Shown in pieces: positions 42,907-55,314 of a stretch of 64,000 nucleotides of DNA (positions are counted from its first letter, which is position 1; each line of letters opens with the position of its first letter). The DNA is from Locusta migratoria (lineage: Eukaryota; Arthropoda; Insecta; Orthoptera; Acrididae). The notes below the pieces were generated by a model, which did not search any database, was not told the DNA's origin, and was given only the letters and a program-made list of their open reading frames with translations. A program made the translations under genes and the position numbers. The DNA lies in the NCBI GenBank assembly GCA_026315105.1, contig CM048755.1, forward strand, positions 208,990,333-209,054,332. Direction: 5' to 3'.

Positions 42907-45652
42907 AATATTTTGTTGTGTGCAGTTTTTCCGATAAGATGAATGAATGAATTACGCTACATTCCATTCATAATGGAAGTGTAATTCACTTTCAGGCGCG
43001 TCATCAGTATTATTTCCGATCAAAACTCTTATTGAGACAAAATTCTATCGAAGCCTTTAGAAAAAGCCGGTAAAGACACAGGTATGCGTGTAAATAAAGT
43101 AATAATGAATCCTACTAATTTCTGATATGAGTATAATATTCACGGAATGAATTTCAAATATGAAGCCAGTGTTGAAGAAAGATATATACATACACATAAA
43201 AGGGTATTTGTAGTTCAACAGCGTGATACATGTTAGTACTGTAGAAGTTAAAGAAAAATGTGATAATCATGTGCTGTAAAAATACTGAACAGTTGTGAAG
43301 AAATGCACGAACGGATTGAAACGGTAAAAACAGTGTACGTCAGGAGTAAAGCTTCGGATGCCTAAAACACAAGGAGTTGTTGATAGTGTCCATTTTAGGT
43401 CTCATGTAAAGTGAACAAGTTTTGTGAGGTAAATCATTATGTGCAGTAAACATTAAATGTAGCATATTCGTAAAATTAGGATTTCATTGTACTGGTGTGT
43501 GATCCAGTTATTATGAATTGTATCATTGAAGACGTCACATTATGATTTTTGTGCTGTTCTAATCAAGCTATAAATTCAGAGCTTTCTTCTGATGGATTTC
43601 ACAGTACAATCTGGCGAACTGTACTGATTGTCCTCAAGTGATCAGCTCAGTGACCTCAAAGTTACTGTTCGGTATTAAGTACTGAAGGTAGGACATTGAG
43701 CCTACCAAGATCAGTTTACCGTATATTATTATTGTCTTGGTGGATACTTGTGTCACTCTACGTAATGTTGCTGACACAGGTTGTACGAGAAATAATTCTG
43801 TAATAGAAGTGCTACAATGCCATTGGACGGGGAGGGGGAAGGGGGGGGGAGAATTAGAATCTAATAGGACATATCTTTTAACAGTTTTTATAGTATGTTA
43901 AACGATATGTTTTCTGGATCCAGGGACCTGAAGATGATGAATTTTACTACCAAACCCGGTATTCAATACCCGCAAAAATTCGGATGACCATAAATACGTA
44001 AGGTGCATTTATGCAACACAAATTCAGCAGTTGATCACATGTCACCCTGCTGAAAGCCTATTACATCTAAGCCCTGCAGATTCATGACGGAGATTAACGT
44101 TTTATATAAAATTTACTGATAATTTTATCTTTCCATTCACGGACATATTTTGATAAGACAAGTATTTAAATGTGGCAACTGCTTTTTGCGGGTTTATCTT
44201 CCGAAACATAGTTCTTAGAACTATCTCACAGTTTCTTCCAGGTCATATTTTCATCACGGTGGTTCACAAATGAAAGAGTGAGGCCACTATTTCCAGCATC
44301 CTCGTACAGTTCGTATACGAGTTTTCATTCATTCACAAAATTAAATAATTGGCATGTTTTCCTTCTGTAGAGTGACACGTCCCACAAACGATTCACTCAG
44401 GTGAAAGGATGCAATAACAAACTACCACGACCTCTGTAACCTAGTACTGACAGAAACGTTTGCAATTCTGCACTGTCAGTACATAAAGGCACGGGGAACT
44501 CTCTTTCTCTCTCTCTCTTTTCATTGCTAACACGCTTCAATCGTTCCTCTGGAATCGATAATGGAAAAGCGTGAAAGGTTAAAGTTCATTCGAAAGTACC
44601 TCGGTCGCGAGACAGACAAATCGTTGTCCAGTCGGCTGTAAAACACACAATTTTATCGTATCTTTAGAATCTAAGTTTATTGTAGACGGTATTTTCAGCT
44701 ATGCTTCATTAAATTTACGTTGTTCCCGTATGACATTACTCTCAGTCGGAAACAACTATATGGAAAGATGAATGATTATCAGTATTACTTAAGCCTCACT
44801 GCTGGCGTAGAGGTCTTCATAATTAATTATTACTTCGTATTCAATATGTTCAACTCCTGCACAAATAACATCTTATTTAGACATTTATAAATACGTATTA
44901 ATTGAGTAGACCATTACTCAAAAGGTATTTCCAGAAATTCGGGTTCGACTAACGAAGCATTTCAGAGAGTAATGTTATAGCGCACGCACATAAAACCCTA
45001 ATTCTGTAAACACTTCGTAACACATGTTTAGCTATCAGCTTCGTAGCGTTGTCACAATTTTCTATCAAACGCCGATTTAGGACGAAATTTAATCCTCATT
45101 AATAGTAGTAGCGTTATCTATCGCCTGCTCTTTTAAAAAAGTAGGATCTAATTTTAGAATTTCCATTTACAGTCTAAAATAAAGATTGATATAAAAGTGT
45201 TTCCGGTATTTAATAACAATGTAAATCTGACAGCAAACTGATATTCTAAATATTAACTGAAATGATTCGGGACCCCAGTACCATGTACACGTGAAAGTGC
45301 AATTTAAAATGCCAAAAAGTAAAAGCATTATTATAAAGGAATATCTTAATATTTACTGATATCTGTGATATATGAGTAAAAGCTTTTAGAAGAATATTAA
45401 CATGATTATTTCTGATAGTGACGTGTGATTAAATTGCTAATGGGACATTAAGTCTTCTGTTCACCCTGTCCGGAAATATGAACAACAAGCGCCGTTATGC
45501 GCCAGAAAGTTCTCATCAGTACGTTGAACATCTACACCACAGACATTTTCCGTTTGAGGGTGTTGCCGCCGAGTATACGCAACGCAGGGTGATTCAGATG
45601 AGGGACGATAGGCACGGACATAAAGACAAGAGACTAGTGTGACATTCAAAAA
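42907..45652. other. AT-rich spacer without recognised features
   Basis: A hairpin of about 40 bp occurs at 42950-42995 (GAATTAC to GTAATTC). There is a CT-rich run at 44502-44520 and a G-rich run at 43828-43850. No coding region is credible. Confidence 0.5.
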
Positions 45653-45722
45653 TATGTTCAAATGTCTGTAAATCTATCGGATCAAACTGCGTGGTCATCA
45701 GTCCGTAGCTTACAAACTACTT
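45653..45722 (-). mobile_element. SINE-B tail fragment
   Basis: ATGTTCAAATGTCTGTAAATC, CAAACTGCGTGGTCATCAGT, CTTACAAACTACTTAA, then unrelated DNA. 5' part missing. Confidence 0.85.
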
Positions 45723-45942
45723 AAGGCCGTACAGCCCAGAATCGGCATGCCAACCAGGGAAAACCGACGTGAGCATTAAGGCAAATATTACACCGAATTG
45801 AAGATATCCGTTGGCTAAAACATTGTGTCGTGCTGCGTACAAAAGAAAAAAGAAAAAAACAAAAGAGGAAGAAAAGAAAAGAAAATCCCTAAGCATCTTC
45901 GCACATCTTCGTTTGACAGGAACATCAACGAATGTCACACTG

Positions 45943-46087
45943 CCGCGGTGGAGTAGCCGAGCGGTCTGCCGGTTCCGTGGCTCAGTGGGCTGAACGCTCT
46001 CTGTAATAAAAAAGCTGAGCCAAAGAACGCGTAGAACCAAAACGAACAAACACGATCACCGTCAGCAAGGACAAGAACTACACATAG

Positions 46088-46119
<32 letters not shown>

Positions 46120-46300
46120 GCGGTCTAAAGCACCTAGCAGCGGGGCGCGCTGTTGCTCGCCGTGGAAGTTCGAGTCCTCCCTGGGGCATGGGTGTGTGTC
46201 TTGTCCTTAGGTTAGTTTACCTAGGTTTAAGTAGTTTGTAAGCTACGGACTGATGACCACGCAGTTTGGTCCGATAGATTTACAAACATTTGAACATTTG
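45943..46300 (+). mobile_element. SINE-B split by a poly(A) SINE
   Basis: Segments 45943-45967 (CCGCGGTGGAGTAGCCGAGC) and 46120-46300 (AAAGCACCTAGCAGCGG, B box AGTTCGAGTCC, tail CACGCAGTTTGGTCC, CATTTGAACATTTGAAC) form one full copy. Confidence 0.93.
45968..46119 (+). mobile_element. SINE-D: short poly(A)-tailed SINE inside SINE-B
   Basis: About 123 bp (GCCGGTTCCGTGGCTCAGTG, TGTAATAAAAAAGCTGAGCC, CAAGGACAAGAACTACA) ending in 29 A (46091-46119). The duplication AGCGGTCT flanks it (45960-45967, 46119-46126). The poly(A) tail and short duplication differ from families A and B and imply a different LINE partner. The start resembles a tRNA A-box region only. I recall a widespread arthropod SINE with the ATAAAAAA-CTGAG stretch. 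Confidence 0.85.
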
Positions 46301-48212
46301 AACTTCTTAATCCTTCTTCATTCCTCTCCTTTATCATTAATTTGCAAATACTGAACAAAATTCTTTGTGTCTCACTTCCCTATAATATACGCTTTCCTGT
46401 GTCTGAAAAGTAGTTTCAAAAAAATTAGCAAGCATTCGTGGACTTGGTGCTTGCAGCTGAAATGGCCAACGTTTAATGAGTTGAAATTAAATTACACCAT
46501 TGAAAGCCTGTATGACTTGTTTCGAAAAAACTGAACAACTGTTTCGTTTTGTTACAATGAAATTTTAAAATATTAGACAAACACAAAGTGTGCTGTTCAT
46601 CACTTTTTTCGATACATTTCAATCAACAAGGATGCTTACACTCTTTGATGTGTTGTTTCTCTATATCATTACACACGTGATTGCAGCGGCCCATAGACCA
46701 CAAAGAAAACTGAACATTCCATTTTACGTTTTAGTAATAATGATGACATCACATAAAATAATTCTAGATTGAAACAGTGATATGCGTGCCACAAAACAAC
46801 CACTTCGTTAACCCTGTGATGAACGAATTATTAAAAACTAGGAGAAAAAGTTGAAATAGGTCTTTTTTATGCTAAGGAACAATATTTGTTATCTTAAAAT
46901 ACAAATATTTATTCAAATTTGCCATTCCAGAGAAAAATACAGTAATTACTCTGTAGTGGGCACAGTGAGGCTTGAGATCTTTAGAGACCTTCCCGCTAGA
47001 TGTAATTTCTTTGTATGGTCACTTTCCAAGCAATTTGGATACAGAGGATTATTGTGTTTAGTGAAAATGTACTTTGTCTCTTTTCTGTTAACTTGATGGA
47101 ATACTCTTCCCAGAACACTCGCTATGCTTCATGCTCACCGTCTTGACACGCTAATTCGTTCGCGTATGAAATTGAAGTTTGTCAGCTCAGTTATGTGTTT
47201 AGGAGCTAAGATCGAAAGAAGATGCACAGATATGCGACTAGCAACAGCCGTCCACTACAGTGGATGACATGCAGTAAGGTTTAAGATTATATTTCTTGAA
47301 CGTTTCCTGACGAAAGATCCTGTCAAAAGTGTCTTAAGTAATTTAAAAATCAAGATCAGCCCGGTTTTTAAGAGTTTACGTATTAATTTATAGACAGTCA
47401 TTGAATAAAAGAAGATTTCACTACATTCTGTGGCCAGTCACTGTCTTCAGCATGTTTTATATTGGTCTCTCCCATAATTATTGACCGTCGTTTGACATCA
47501 TCACGTGGTTTTAGATATTAACCACACGTTTCCGGTTGACTTTATATATTGTGTGTATATCTCGACTTTCCTCAAAAATTTGTATCTTTGTCTCTTTGTG
47601 TCAAAAACTGATTACAAGATCTTTTATAACGAGTATACACAAATGAGAAGACTAGTATAACTATGCAAACACTCTGTATTATCCATACCTCTTTCTACCG
47701 TATTTGCAGTCACCACCATCTTTGAAGCCTTCGTTCTGTAAGTCATTATACGTTGAAAAATATTTTCACTTGTGTATCCGCAAATGAAACAACGTAATCT
47801 ATCAAACTAGAAATATTATGGTCACACCGTACCTCTAATATCTTAACGTTTACGTTCCTGTTCTCGACACATTCGAATGAATTTCTGTGCAGTAGCAGCA
47901 TGGGATATATTCGTGCTACTAATCGTACAAATGATTTCATTTGGAGCAATACAAGTGAAAATATTTTTCAACGTATAATTACTTACAGAACGTTGGGTTC
48001 AAAGATTGTGGCGACTGCAAAGACGGCAGAAAGAGGTAAGGATAGTGCAGAGTGTTTGCATAGTGATTTGAAAATACACTTTCATTCGTATACATGAGAA
48101 AGAAGTATATTTTACATTGCCTAATAGAAATAGGATTGGCCACACTCAGAAGGAGTGGTTGGGAATGAATGGAAGAGGAAGCATTTGTAAATTGATAATT
48201 ATATTGGAACTA
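46301..48212. other. AT-rich spacer without recognised features
   Basis: No frame above 75 aa, no repeat termini. Confidence 0.5.
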
Positions 48213-48224
48213 CATATGGTTGAA

Positions 48225-48482
48225 AGAAGGAAGGACGGCAGATTAGTGTTTAACGCCCCGTCGACAGCGTGGTCGTTAGAGGCGGAGCTTACGCTCGGAT
48301 GGTTTGGGTAAGGATAGGGAAGGAAATCGGCCGTGTCCTTTGAAAGGAACCATCCCGGCATTTGGCTGAAGAGATTTAGGGAAAACACGGAAAACCCAAC
48401 TCTAGATGGTCGGAGGTGGATTTGAACCACCTTCCTCCCGAATGCGAGTCCAGTGTGTTACCACTGCGCCACCTCGCTCGGT
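48225..48482 (-). mobile_element. SINE-C, full length
   Basis: Perfect 12-bp duplication CATATGGTTGAA at 48213-48224 and 48483-48494. On the minus strand: CCGAGCGAGGTGGCGCAGTG (A box), GGTTCAAATCC (B box), body TTCCCTAAATCTCTTCAGCC, CCGGGATGGTTCCTTTCAAA, and a 3' part with CGCTGTCGACGGGGCGTTAA. Third SINE family of the window, of tRNA origin. Confidence 0.92.
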
Positions 48483-48494
48483 CATATGGTTGAA

Positions 48495-49473
48495 GACCAA
48501 GCGAATTATTAAACTGATTACGATATTGGATCAAAGAGGAAAGGCTGTAGACAGCAGCAGATGTAATGTTGGCACCAGGTCAGTAGGGTGTCTCACCCGC
48601 TCTGGCCGTTATATTACGCCCTTATGCGGTTTGTAATGAAACAAAACAATCTTTGGATCCTTTCCTGCGACACGTTTGTTCATACTTGCTTCAGCTGTCC
48701 CTCCACTTGCTGCTTCATACTGGCGCATAGGCCCCTTTCACTATCATCCCGCATGTGCTCAATGATGGATCATAGACACACGTGCTACGTGTTAGTGTGC
48801 ATTATCTTGTTCAAGCAGTGCTTCAGGTTTCTGTGCTGTCAGAGGTTGGACATGCAGACGCAGAATGTGTGTAACGTATCACGGCGCTATCAATGTCTGT
48901 CCAAGAATGACTAAATTTGACAAGAACGTATATCCTGTGGCTGCTCACACCATGATGCCATTGGTCACACCTGTGTGTCTTTCTGTAATATTATCAGAAT
49001 GTGCACTCTGCCTTTGACGCCGCTAAACAGAACGACATGGTCGTAACAGGTTACAGAGAAGCTGGACTCAACACTGGACATGATACGTCACCATTCGTCC
49101 TCTTTCCATGATTCTCGGGGCGGTACCATTCCGAACTCCGGCGTTCGTGTTCTGGTGTCAATGGCTTGGGGCGTAGTATCCCAATCCGGCAAATGCGAAT
49201 CTTCGAGACACAGTGCGGCATCCCACAGGATAATATAGGGTCATCAATACATGTTCCTACAGGTCATTGGCACACTAGATGGCAGTCCTCCTTCTGGATG
49301 ATGTTTCTTGGTTGACCTGAACCTGCAGGTCTTGACTGCGTGCCTTCATGTACACAATGATTCTAACATCAGGCTACTATGATATCTGAATGGCCCATAT
49401 GCCCGACAATTGGTCGATACAACCAGCCTGCTTCACGCATTCCATCTATGCGGCTTCTGTAAAATTCATTCAT
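48495..49473. other. Unassigned, possibly an old DNA transposon
   Basis: Plus frames at 49130-49200 read NSGVRVLVSMAWGVV, faintly like the VMVWGGI box of Tc1-like transposases, but no other box supports it. Left unassigned. Confidence 0.25.
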
Positions 49474-49689
49474 CCGCGGTGATATGGCCGAGCGCTCTAA
49501 GGAGCCTCGTTGCGGATTACGTGGCTGCTCCCCGTCGGAGGTTCGAGTCCTCCCTCTACATCTACATCCATACTTCACAAGCCACCTGACGGTGTGTGGC
49601 GGTTCTCCCTCCTATTCCAGTCTCATATTGTTCGCGGAAAGAAAGATTGTCGGTATGCCACTGTGTGGGCACTAATCTCTCTGTTTTTT

Positions 49690-51520
49690 ATCCTAATGAT
49701 CTATTCGCGAGATATACGTACCAGGGAGCAATATACTGCTTGACTCCTCGGTAAAGTTATGTTTTCGAAACTGCGACAAGAGCCCGTACCGAGCTACAGA
49801 GCATCTCTCTTGCAGAGTTTTCCACTGGAGTTTACAGATCATCTTCGTGACGCTTTCACGATTATCAAATGATCCTGTAACGAAGCGCGCTGCTCTCCGA
49901 TGGATCTTCTCTACCTCCTCTATCAACCCCACCTGGTACGGATCGCACAACGGTGAGCAGTATTCAAGCAGTGGGCGAACAAGTGCACTGTAACCTACTT
50001 CCTTTGTTTTCGGACTGCATTTCCTTAGGATTCTTCCAATGAATCTCAGTCTGGCATCTGATTTAACGACGATTAATCTTATATGGTCGCTCCATTTGAA
50101 ATCACTCCTAATGCCTACTCCAGATAATTTATGATATTAACTGCTTCCAGTTGCTGCCCTGATATAGTGTAGCTAAGTGATAAAGGGTCTTTGTTTCTAT
50201 GTATGCGTAGCACACTACACTTGTCTACATTCAAATTCAATTGCCATTCCCTGCAACATGAGTCAATTTTTTGCAGATCCTTCTGCATTTCAATACAAAA
50301 GCCTCAGTGATCTTCCGATGTTATCCACAATGTCATTAATATATAATATGAACAGCATTGGTCCCACGACACTCCCCTGTGGCACATCTGACATCACTCT
50401 TATATCGGAAGACTTCTCTACATTGAGAATGGCATGTTGTATTCTGCTATCTAGGAACTCCTCAATCCAATCACACAATTGGTCTGATAGTCCATATGCT
50501 CTTACTTTGTTCATTAAACGACTGTGGGGAACTGTATCAAACGCCTTGCGGGAGTCAAGAAACACAGCATCTACCTGAGAACCTGTGTCTATGGCCCTCT
50601 GAGTCTCGTGGACGAATAGCGCAAGCTGGGTTTCACACGATCGCCTTTTTCGAAACCTATGCTGATTCCTACAAAGTAGATTTCTAGTCTCCAGAAAAGT
50701 CATTATACTCGAACATAATACGTCTTCCAAAATTCTACAACTGACCGACGTTAGAGGTATAGGCCTATAGTTCTCCACATCTGTTCGACGTCCCTTCTTG
50801 TAAACGGGGATGACCTGCGCCATCATTCTTTTGGAACGCTACGCTCTTCTAGAGAAGGGGGACAAGTTCCTTCGTGTATTCTGTGTAAAAACGAACTGGT
50901 ATCCCATCAGGTCCAGCGGCCTTTCGTATTTTGAGTGATTTTAATTGTTTTTCTATCCCTCATTCATTTATTTTGATATCTGCCATTTTTCATTTGTGCG
51001 ACAATCTAGAGAACGAATTACAGTGCAGTCCTCCTCTGTGAAACAGATTTGGAAAAAGACATTTAGTATTTCAGCCTTTAGTGCGTCATTCTCTGTTTCA
51101 GTCACAGAATGTCTGGACATTTTGTTATGACCCACCTACCGCTTTGACATAAGACCAAACTTTCTTTGGATTTACAGCCAAGTCAGTACATGGAACTTTA
51201 CTTTCGAATTCGTTGAACGCCTCTCGAATAGACCTCACGCTACATTTCACTTCGTGTAATTTTTGTTTGTCTGCAAGGTTTTGGCTATGTTTATCTTTGC
51301 AGTGAAGTTTCCTTTGCTTCCGTAGCAGTTTTCTAACTTGGTTGTGGTACCACGGTGGCTCCTTTCCATCTCTTTCGATCTTGCATATTGTACGATGCAT
51401 ACTGTACGATGGTTTTAACTTTGTCCACTGTTCCTCAACACTACCTGTAATTGAGATAAAATTTCTATCTTGAGCTGTCAAGTACTCTGAAATCTGCTTT
51501 TTTTCACTTTTGTTAAACAC
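49690..51520 (-). pseudogene. LINE alpha reverse transcriptase, FADD box deleted
   Basis: 51520-51125 holds the linker (WYHNQVRKLLRKQRKLHCKD, NPKKVWSYVK). 50826-50290 holds RT: VIPVYKKGRRTDVENYRPIP, HRFRKRRSCETQLALFVHE, DAVFLDSRKAFDTVPHSRLM, SDVPQGSVVGPMLFILYIND. After SLRLLY the sequence jumps to EMQKDLQKIDS, so the FADD catalytic box and about 15-20 residues are missing. The C-terminal region (49950-49693: RRAARFVTGSFDNRESV) is out of frame. Confidence 0.85.
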
Positions 51521-51539
51521 AAAAGTCTTCTACATGTAT

Positions 51540-52302
51540 TAATATTTCTATTTACGGCGGAAATAATCGATGCTGTAATCGCTTATTATCGCTGGATCCC
51601 TGTTCTGCGTTGTTTCGAATTGTTCGGATTTTTTTGTCACCCGAAGGTCTAATTTGTTATCGCCACGAGTCGGTTCTCTGCTTAACTGCTCAAGGTAGTT
51701 TTCAGATAATGCACTTAAAACAATTTCACTGGATTCTTTGTCCCTGCCACCCGTTATAAACATTTGAATCTCTCAGTCTATATCCGGTAAATTAATATCT
51801 CCTTCCAAAACTATAACTTGATCGGGAAATCTACTCGAAATATGTTCCAAATTTTCCTTCAGGTGTTCTGCCACAACAGCTGCTGAGCCAAGGAGCCTAT
51901 AGAAACATCCAATGTTCGAGCCTGCTTTAATCGTGAACTTCACCCAAATTATTTTTGACATTTCATATCTCTTTAAATTTCCTTCGATGGTATTGCACTT
52001 TTTATCGCTATAAACACGCCCCCCTCTTCGCTGTACAGCCTGCCTCTACGTTATACATGCCAATCTGAATTTAGAATTTCATTACTGTTTATATCTGGTT
52101 TCAGCCAACTTTTCGTGCCTAGTTCTATGTGGACATTGTGACCGTTTGTTAATGAGAGCAGTTCTGGGACCTTTTTATAGACTCTCCTGCAGTTAACTAA
52201 CACTACATTGATATTATCATTCCCTGTTGCGTTCTGCCTACTGCTATCTTGTCGCGGCTCAGGAGGCGTCTTGTCGGGCCTGGGGAGGGAATTCTCTAAT
52301 CT
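51540..52302 (-). pseudogene. LINE alpha APE-type endonuclease domain
   Basis: NDNINVVLVNCRRVYKKVPE (52215 region), LGTKSWLKPDINSNEI, GGVFIAIKSAIPSKE, then 51961-51773 KIIWVKFTIKAGSNIGCFYR, FPDQVIVLEGDINLPDID (GDFNLPDIDW in the family) and 51763-51548 VLSALSENYLEQLSREPTRG, KLDLRVTKKSEQF, ending at PAIISDYSI in place of SDHS. The nuclease would nick target DNA for target-primed reverse transcription. Several stops and frameshifts are present, and the catalytic Asn and His regions are altered. Confidence 0.85.
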
Positions 52303-54006
52303 ACTTTATATCCGTTACTGATAGTATGGGATTGTCTGGGTCAGTAAATAATGCGCTTGAATATTTGAAACTAGCATTCACAAATAACTTCACACACATG
52401 AATATGTCAGTCACTTCACCACAAGAAATATCTTCCATAATAAAATCTTTAAAAACAAAGAATTCCAGTGGATATGATGAAATATCAACAAAGTTAATTA
52501 AAGCGTGTTCTTGTGAACTTAGCACAATCTTAAGTTATTTGTGTAACCAGTCTGTTATAACGGGAACATTTCCTGATTGGCTAAAATATGCAGATATTAA
52601 ACCTCTCTTCAAGAAGGGGGATAAAGAGATACCATCAAACTACAGACCCATTTCACTTTTGCCAGCATTCTCAAAAATTATAGAAAAGGTAATGTACAAG
52701 CAGCTTCTCAACCACTTAACCACAAATGGCATATTGTCTAGAACACAGTTTGGATTTCTGAAAGGTTCCGATATCGAGAAGGCTATTTACACTTTCAGTG
52801 AGAATGTACTTAATTCATTAGATAATAAATTGCAAGCAGCAGGTATTTTCTGTGATTTGTCAAAGGCATTTGATTGTGTGAACCATAACATCCTTTTAAG
52901 TAAATTATAATTCTATGGGGTCACGGGAAATGCTGCAAAATGGTTCAAGTCGTACCTCACTAACAGGAAACAAAGGCTGTCACTGCAAGTGACTAGTGAA
53001 TTAGGCCAACAGTCATCATCGGGTTGGGAAGAAATTACATGTGGTGTCCCACAAGGATCCATCTTAGGGCCATTGCTTTTTCTTGTGTACATTAATGATC
53101 TCTCATCAGTTACACTACCAGAAGCAGAGTTAGTTTTGTTTGCAGATGATACAAGTATTGCAATAAAGAGTAAGTCAAGTATATTGATAGAAAAGTCTGC
53201 TAATGATATTTTCATGAACATTAATAAATGGTTTAAAGCCAACTCATTGTCATTAAACTTTGAAAAGACGCACTACATGCAGTTCAGAACATGTAAGAGA
53301 TTTCCTGAGAGCATATGCATTAAATATGAAGAAGAGCAGATAGAAGAGGTTGACAGAATTAAATTCCTGGGATTACAACTTGATAATAAACTTAGTTGGG
53401 AGGAGCACACCACAGAACTGCAGAAACGACTCAACAAATCTGTATTTTCAATACGAGTGTTATCAGACATAGGAGACATAAAAATAACAAAGCTTGCATA
53501 CTTTGCTTACTTTCATTCCTTAATGTCATATGGTATAATATTTTGGGGTAACTCTTCAAGTCAGTCAAAAGTCTTCAGAGTCCAAAAACGTGTAATACGT
53601 ATTATTTGTGGAGTAAATTCACGGACGTCTTGTAGAAGCCTCTTCAAAGAACTGGGTATATTAACTACTGCCTCTCAGTATATTTATTCCTTAATGAAAT
53701 TTGTCATAAATAATATATCCCTTTTCCCAACAAACAGCTCAGTTCATACATACAATACTAGAAATAAAAATGATCTACACAAGGATTTAAAAGCACTTAC
53801 CTTAGTTCAAAAAGGGGTCCACTACTCAGGAACACACATTTTCAATAATTTACCATCAAGTATAAAAAATTTAGCTACAAATAAAGATCAGTTTAAGAGG
53901 AACCTAAAAGACTTTCTAGTGGCCAACTCCTTCTACTCCATTAGTGAATTTCTAAATTGTACCAAATGATGCATGCACTCATACTAAATTAGTATTATTA
54001 TATTAT

Positions 54007-54043
<37 letters not shown>

Positions 54044-54192
54044 CTTAAAAAATTATGTATCTGTATTTCTATTATAAGTGTATGTATTTATATTATTTGT
54101 TATTCAACTTGTAAATTTTGTTTCTTGACATGTTCCACATCCACGAGGATCCCCTCAATATGGATCTACGGAACAAATAAATAATCTATCTA
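52295..54192 (+). mobile_element. LINE family beta, 5'-truncated, inserted in LINE alpha
   Basis: Flanked by TCTAATCTA at 52295-52303 and 54193-54201, the probable target duplication. The element starts near 52304 in the RT N-terminal region. After the coding part comes a 3' UTR with a 31-A run (54011-54041), GTTCCACATCCACGAGGATC and an end of ATCTATCT repeats. A rearranged relative lies at 35815-36850. Confidence 0.85.
52304..53969 (+). pseudogene. LINE beta reverse transcriptase, one stop codon
   Basis: One frame apart from a TAA at 52908-52910, in LLSKL-stop-FYGVTGNAA where a Glu codon would fit. Boxes: ITGTFPDWLKYADIKPLFKK, NYRPISLLPAFSKIIEKV, QFGFLKGSDIEKAIY, IFCDLSKAFDCVNHNIL, then CGVPQGSILGPLLFLVYIND, VLFADDTSIAI (catalytic FADD), LNFEKTHYMQF, KFLGLQLDNKLSWEEH and a long C-terminal part ending SIKNLATNKDQFKRNLKDFL. 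RT core complete. The endonuclease is absent through 5' truncation. Belongs to the jockey/CR1 group of LINEs; exact clade not determined. Confidence 0.88.
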
Positions 54193-54201
54193 TCTAATCT
54201 A

Positions 54202-55314
54202 TCTAAAAAGTCTTCATGTGCACTCCACACGTACTCCGCTACCCTTGTAGCCGCTTCCTGCGTGTAGTGCACGCCTGATCTATTCAGGGGAACCCTACAG
54301 TTCTCCACACGATAGCGAAGGTCGAGAAATTTGCTCCCCAGACCTCCGCAGAATCGTCTGAGCCTCTGGATTAAACCTTCCACTCGGCTCCAAACCAGAG
54401 AACCGCGATCGGTTTTGGAAACGACACTACAAATCGTAATGTTCAAATGTTTTATAGCTTATGGGACTTAACTACGGGGTCATCAGTCCCTAAACTTACA
54501 AACTACTTATAAACTAACTTATACTAAGGACGGCACAAATATCCATGCCCGAGGGGGGATTCGAATCCCCGACCGTAGTGGCCGTGCAGACCGTGACTGG
54601 CGTGCCGCAGTCCTCTCGGCCACCGCGGCCGGCGGCACTACAAATAGTTAGCTCAGATTCCACCCCGCGAGCGAGGCTTTTAGCCTTCACCAACTCCGCC
54701 AACCGCCTGTATGAACTGAGCATGACCGCTGAACCAAGACGGCAGGAGTCATTGGTGCCGACATGAGCAACAATTTGCAGTCGGTGCACCCAGTGCTCTC
54801 TATCGCCGCCGGAAGGGCCTCCTCCATATCTCGGATGAGGACCCCCTCCCCCTCCCACACCAGCAAGCAAATGGGGTAAATACTTTCTTCCCCGACCTTT
54901 CCGCTATTTATCTAAGGGGCTCCATCGCCCACGTAAAATCGGAGCTCCCTATCATTAACAAACCTCTCCCCCGTGTGCCTGCTCGGACCCTACTGAAGGA
55001 GCAGCCACGACACTCACAGACAGAATGGGCGATACAGCACGGCCAGCCTCTACATTGATCCTCCGTCCTGAGCAACCCGCACACCGCTGAACCCGCCACA
55101 CACCTTGCGGAGAGGGTGGATCAACCGTATCCGATACACGTTAAGATGTCTGGACAGCAGGGACCGTGGGTATAGCATGCGATGCATCAGACTCCCAACT
55201 GCCACAACACGGCTGAAGACGGCTGATCACGGCCAGCAACAGAACGTTCAGCTGTTCGGAAACAGCGGCCAGCTCCTCCTGCGTCCGTTCACAGCAGTCA
55301 CACATCCTATCCAT
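54202..55314 (-). pseudogene. LINE alpha N-terminal region with SGNH-esterase-like domain
   Basis: The likely start is the ATG whose complement is at 55312-55314 (MDRMCDCCERTQEELAAVSE, helical with several Cys). A TAA follows about 57 codons later. Downstream come LLMIGSSDF (where esterases have GDS), GKKVFTPFACWCGRG, QIVAHVGTNDSCRLG and LAELVKAKSLARGVESE. After the SINE: SVVSKTDRGSLVWSRVEGL, FCGGLGSKFLDLRYRVE, PLNRSGVHYTQEAA. HVGTND and the late His are the SGNH-hydrolase blocks III and V. CR1/L2 elements are known to carry such an esterase. The first-block change and stops make it inactive. Confidence 0.82.
54435..54635 (-). mobile_element. SINE-A inside the LINE alpha esterase domain
   Basis: Duplication CACTACAAAT at 54425-54434 and 54636-54645. 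It separates the LTIC part of the esterase domain from SVVSKTD. Confidence 0.93.

Noticed and set aside
45717..46189. Phe-rich open frames on the minus strand
   Set aside because: They translate the poly(A) tail of SINE-D and A-rich DNA.
48840..49320. Tc1-like transposase in 48.8-49.3 kb
   Set aside because: A single weak box-like match (SMAWGVV) without the other catalytic boxes.
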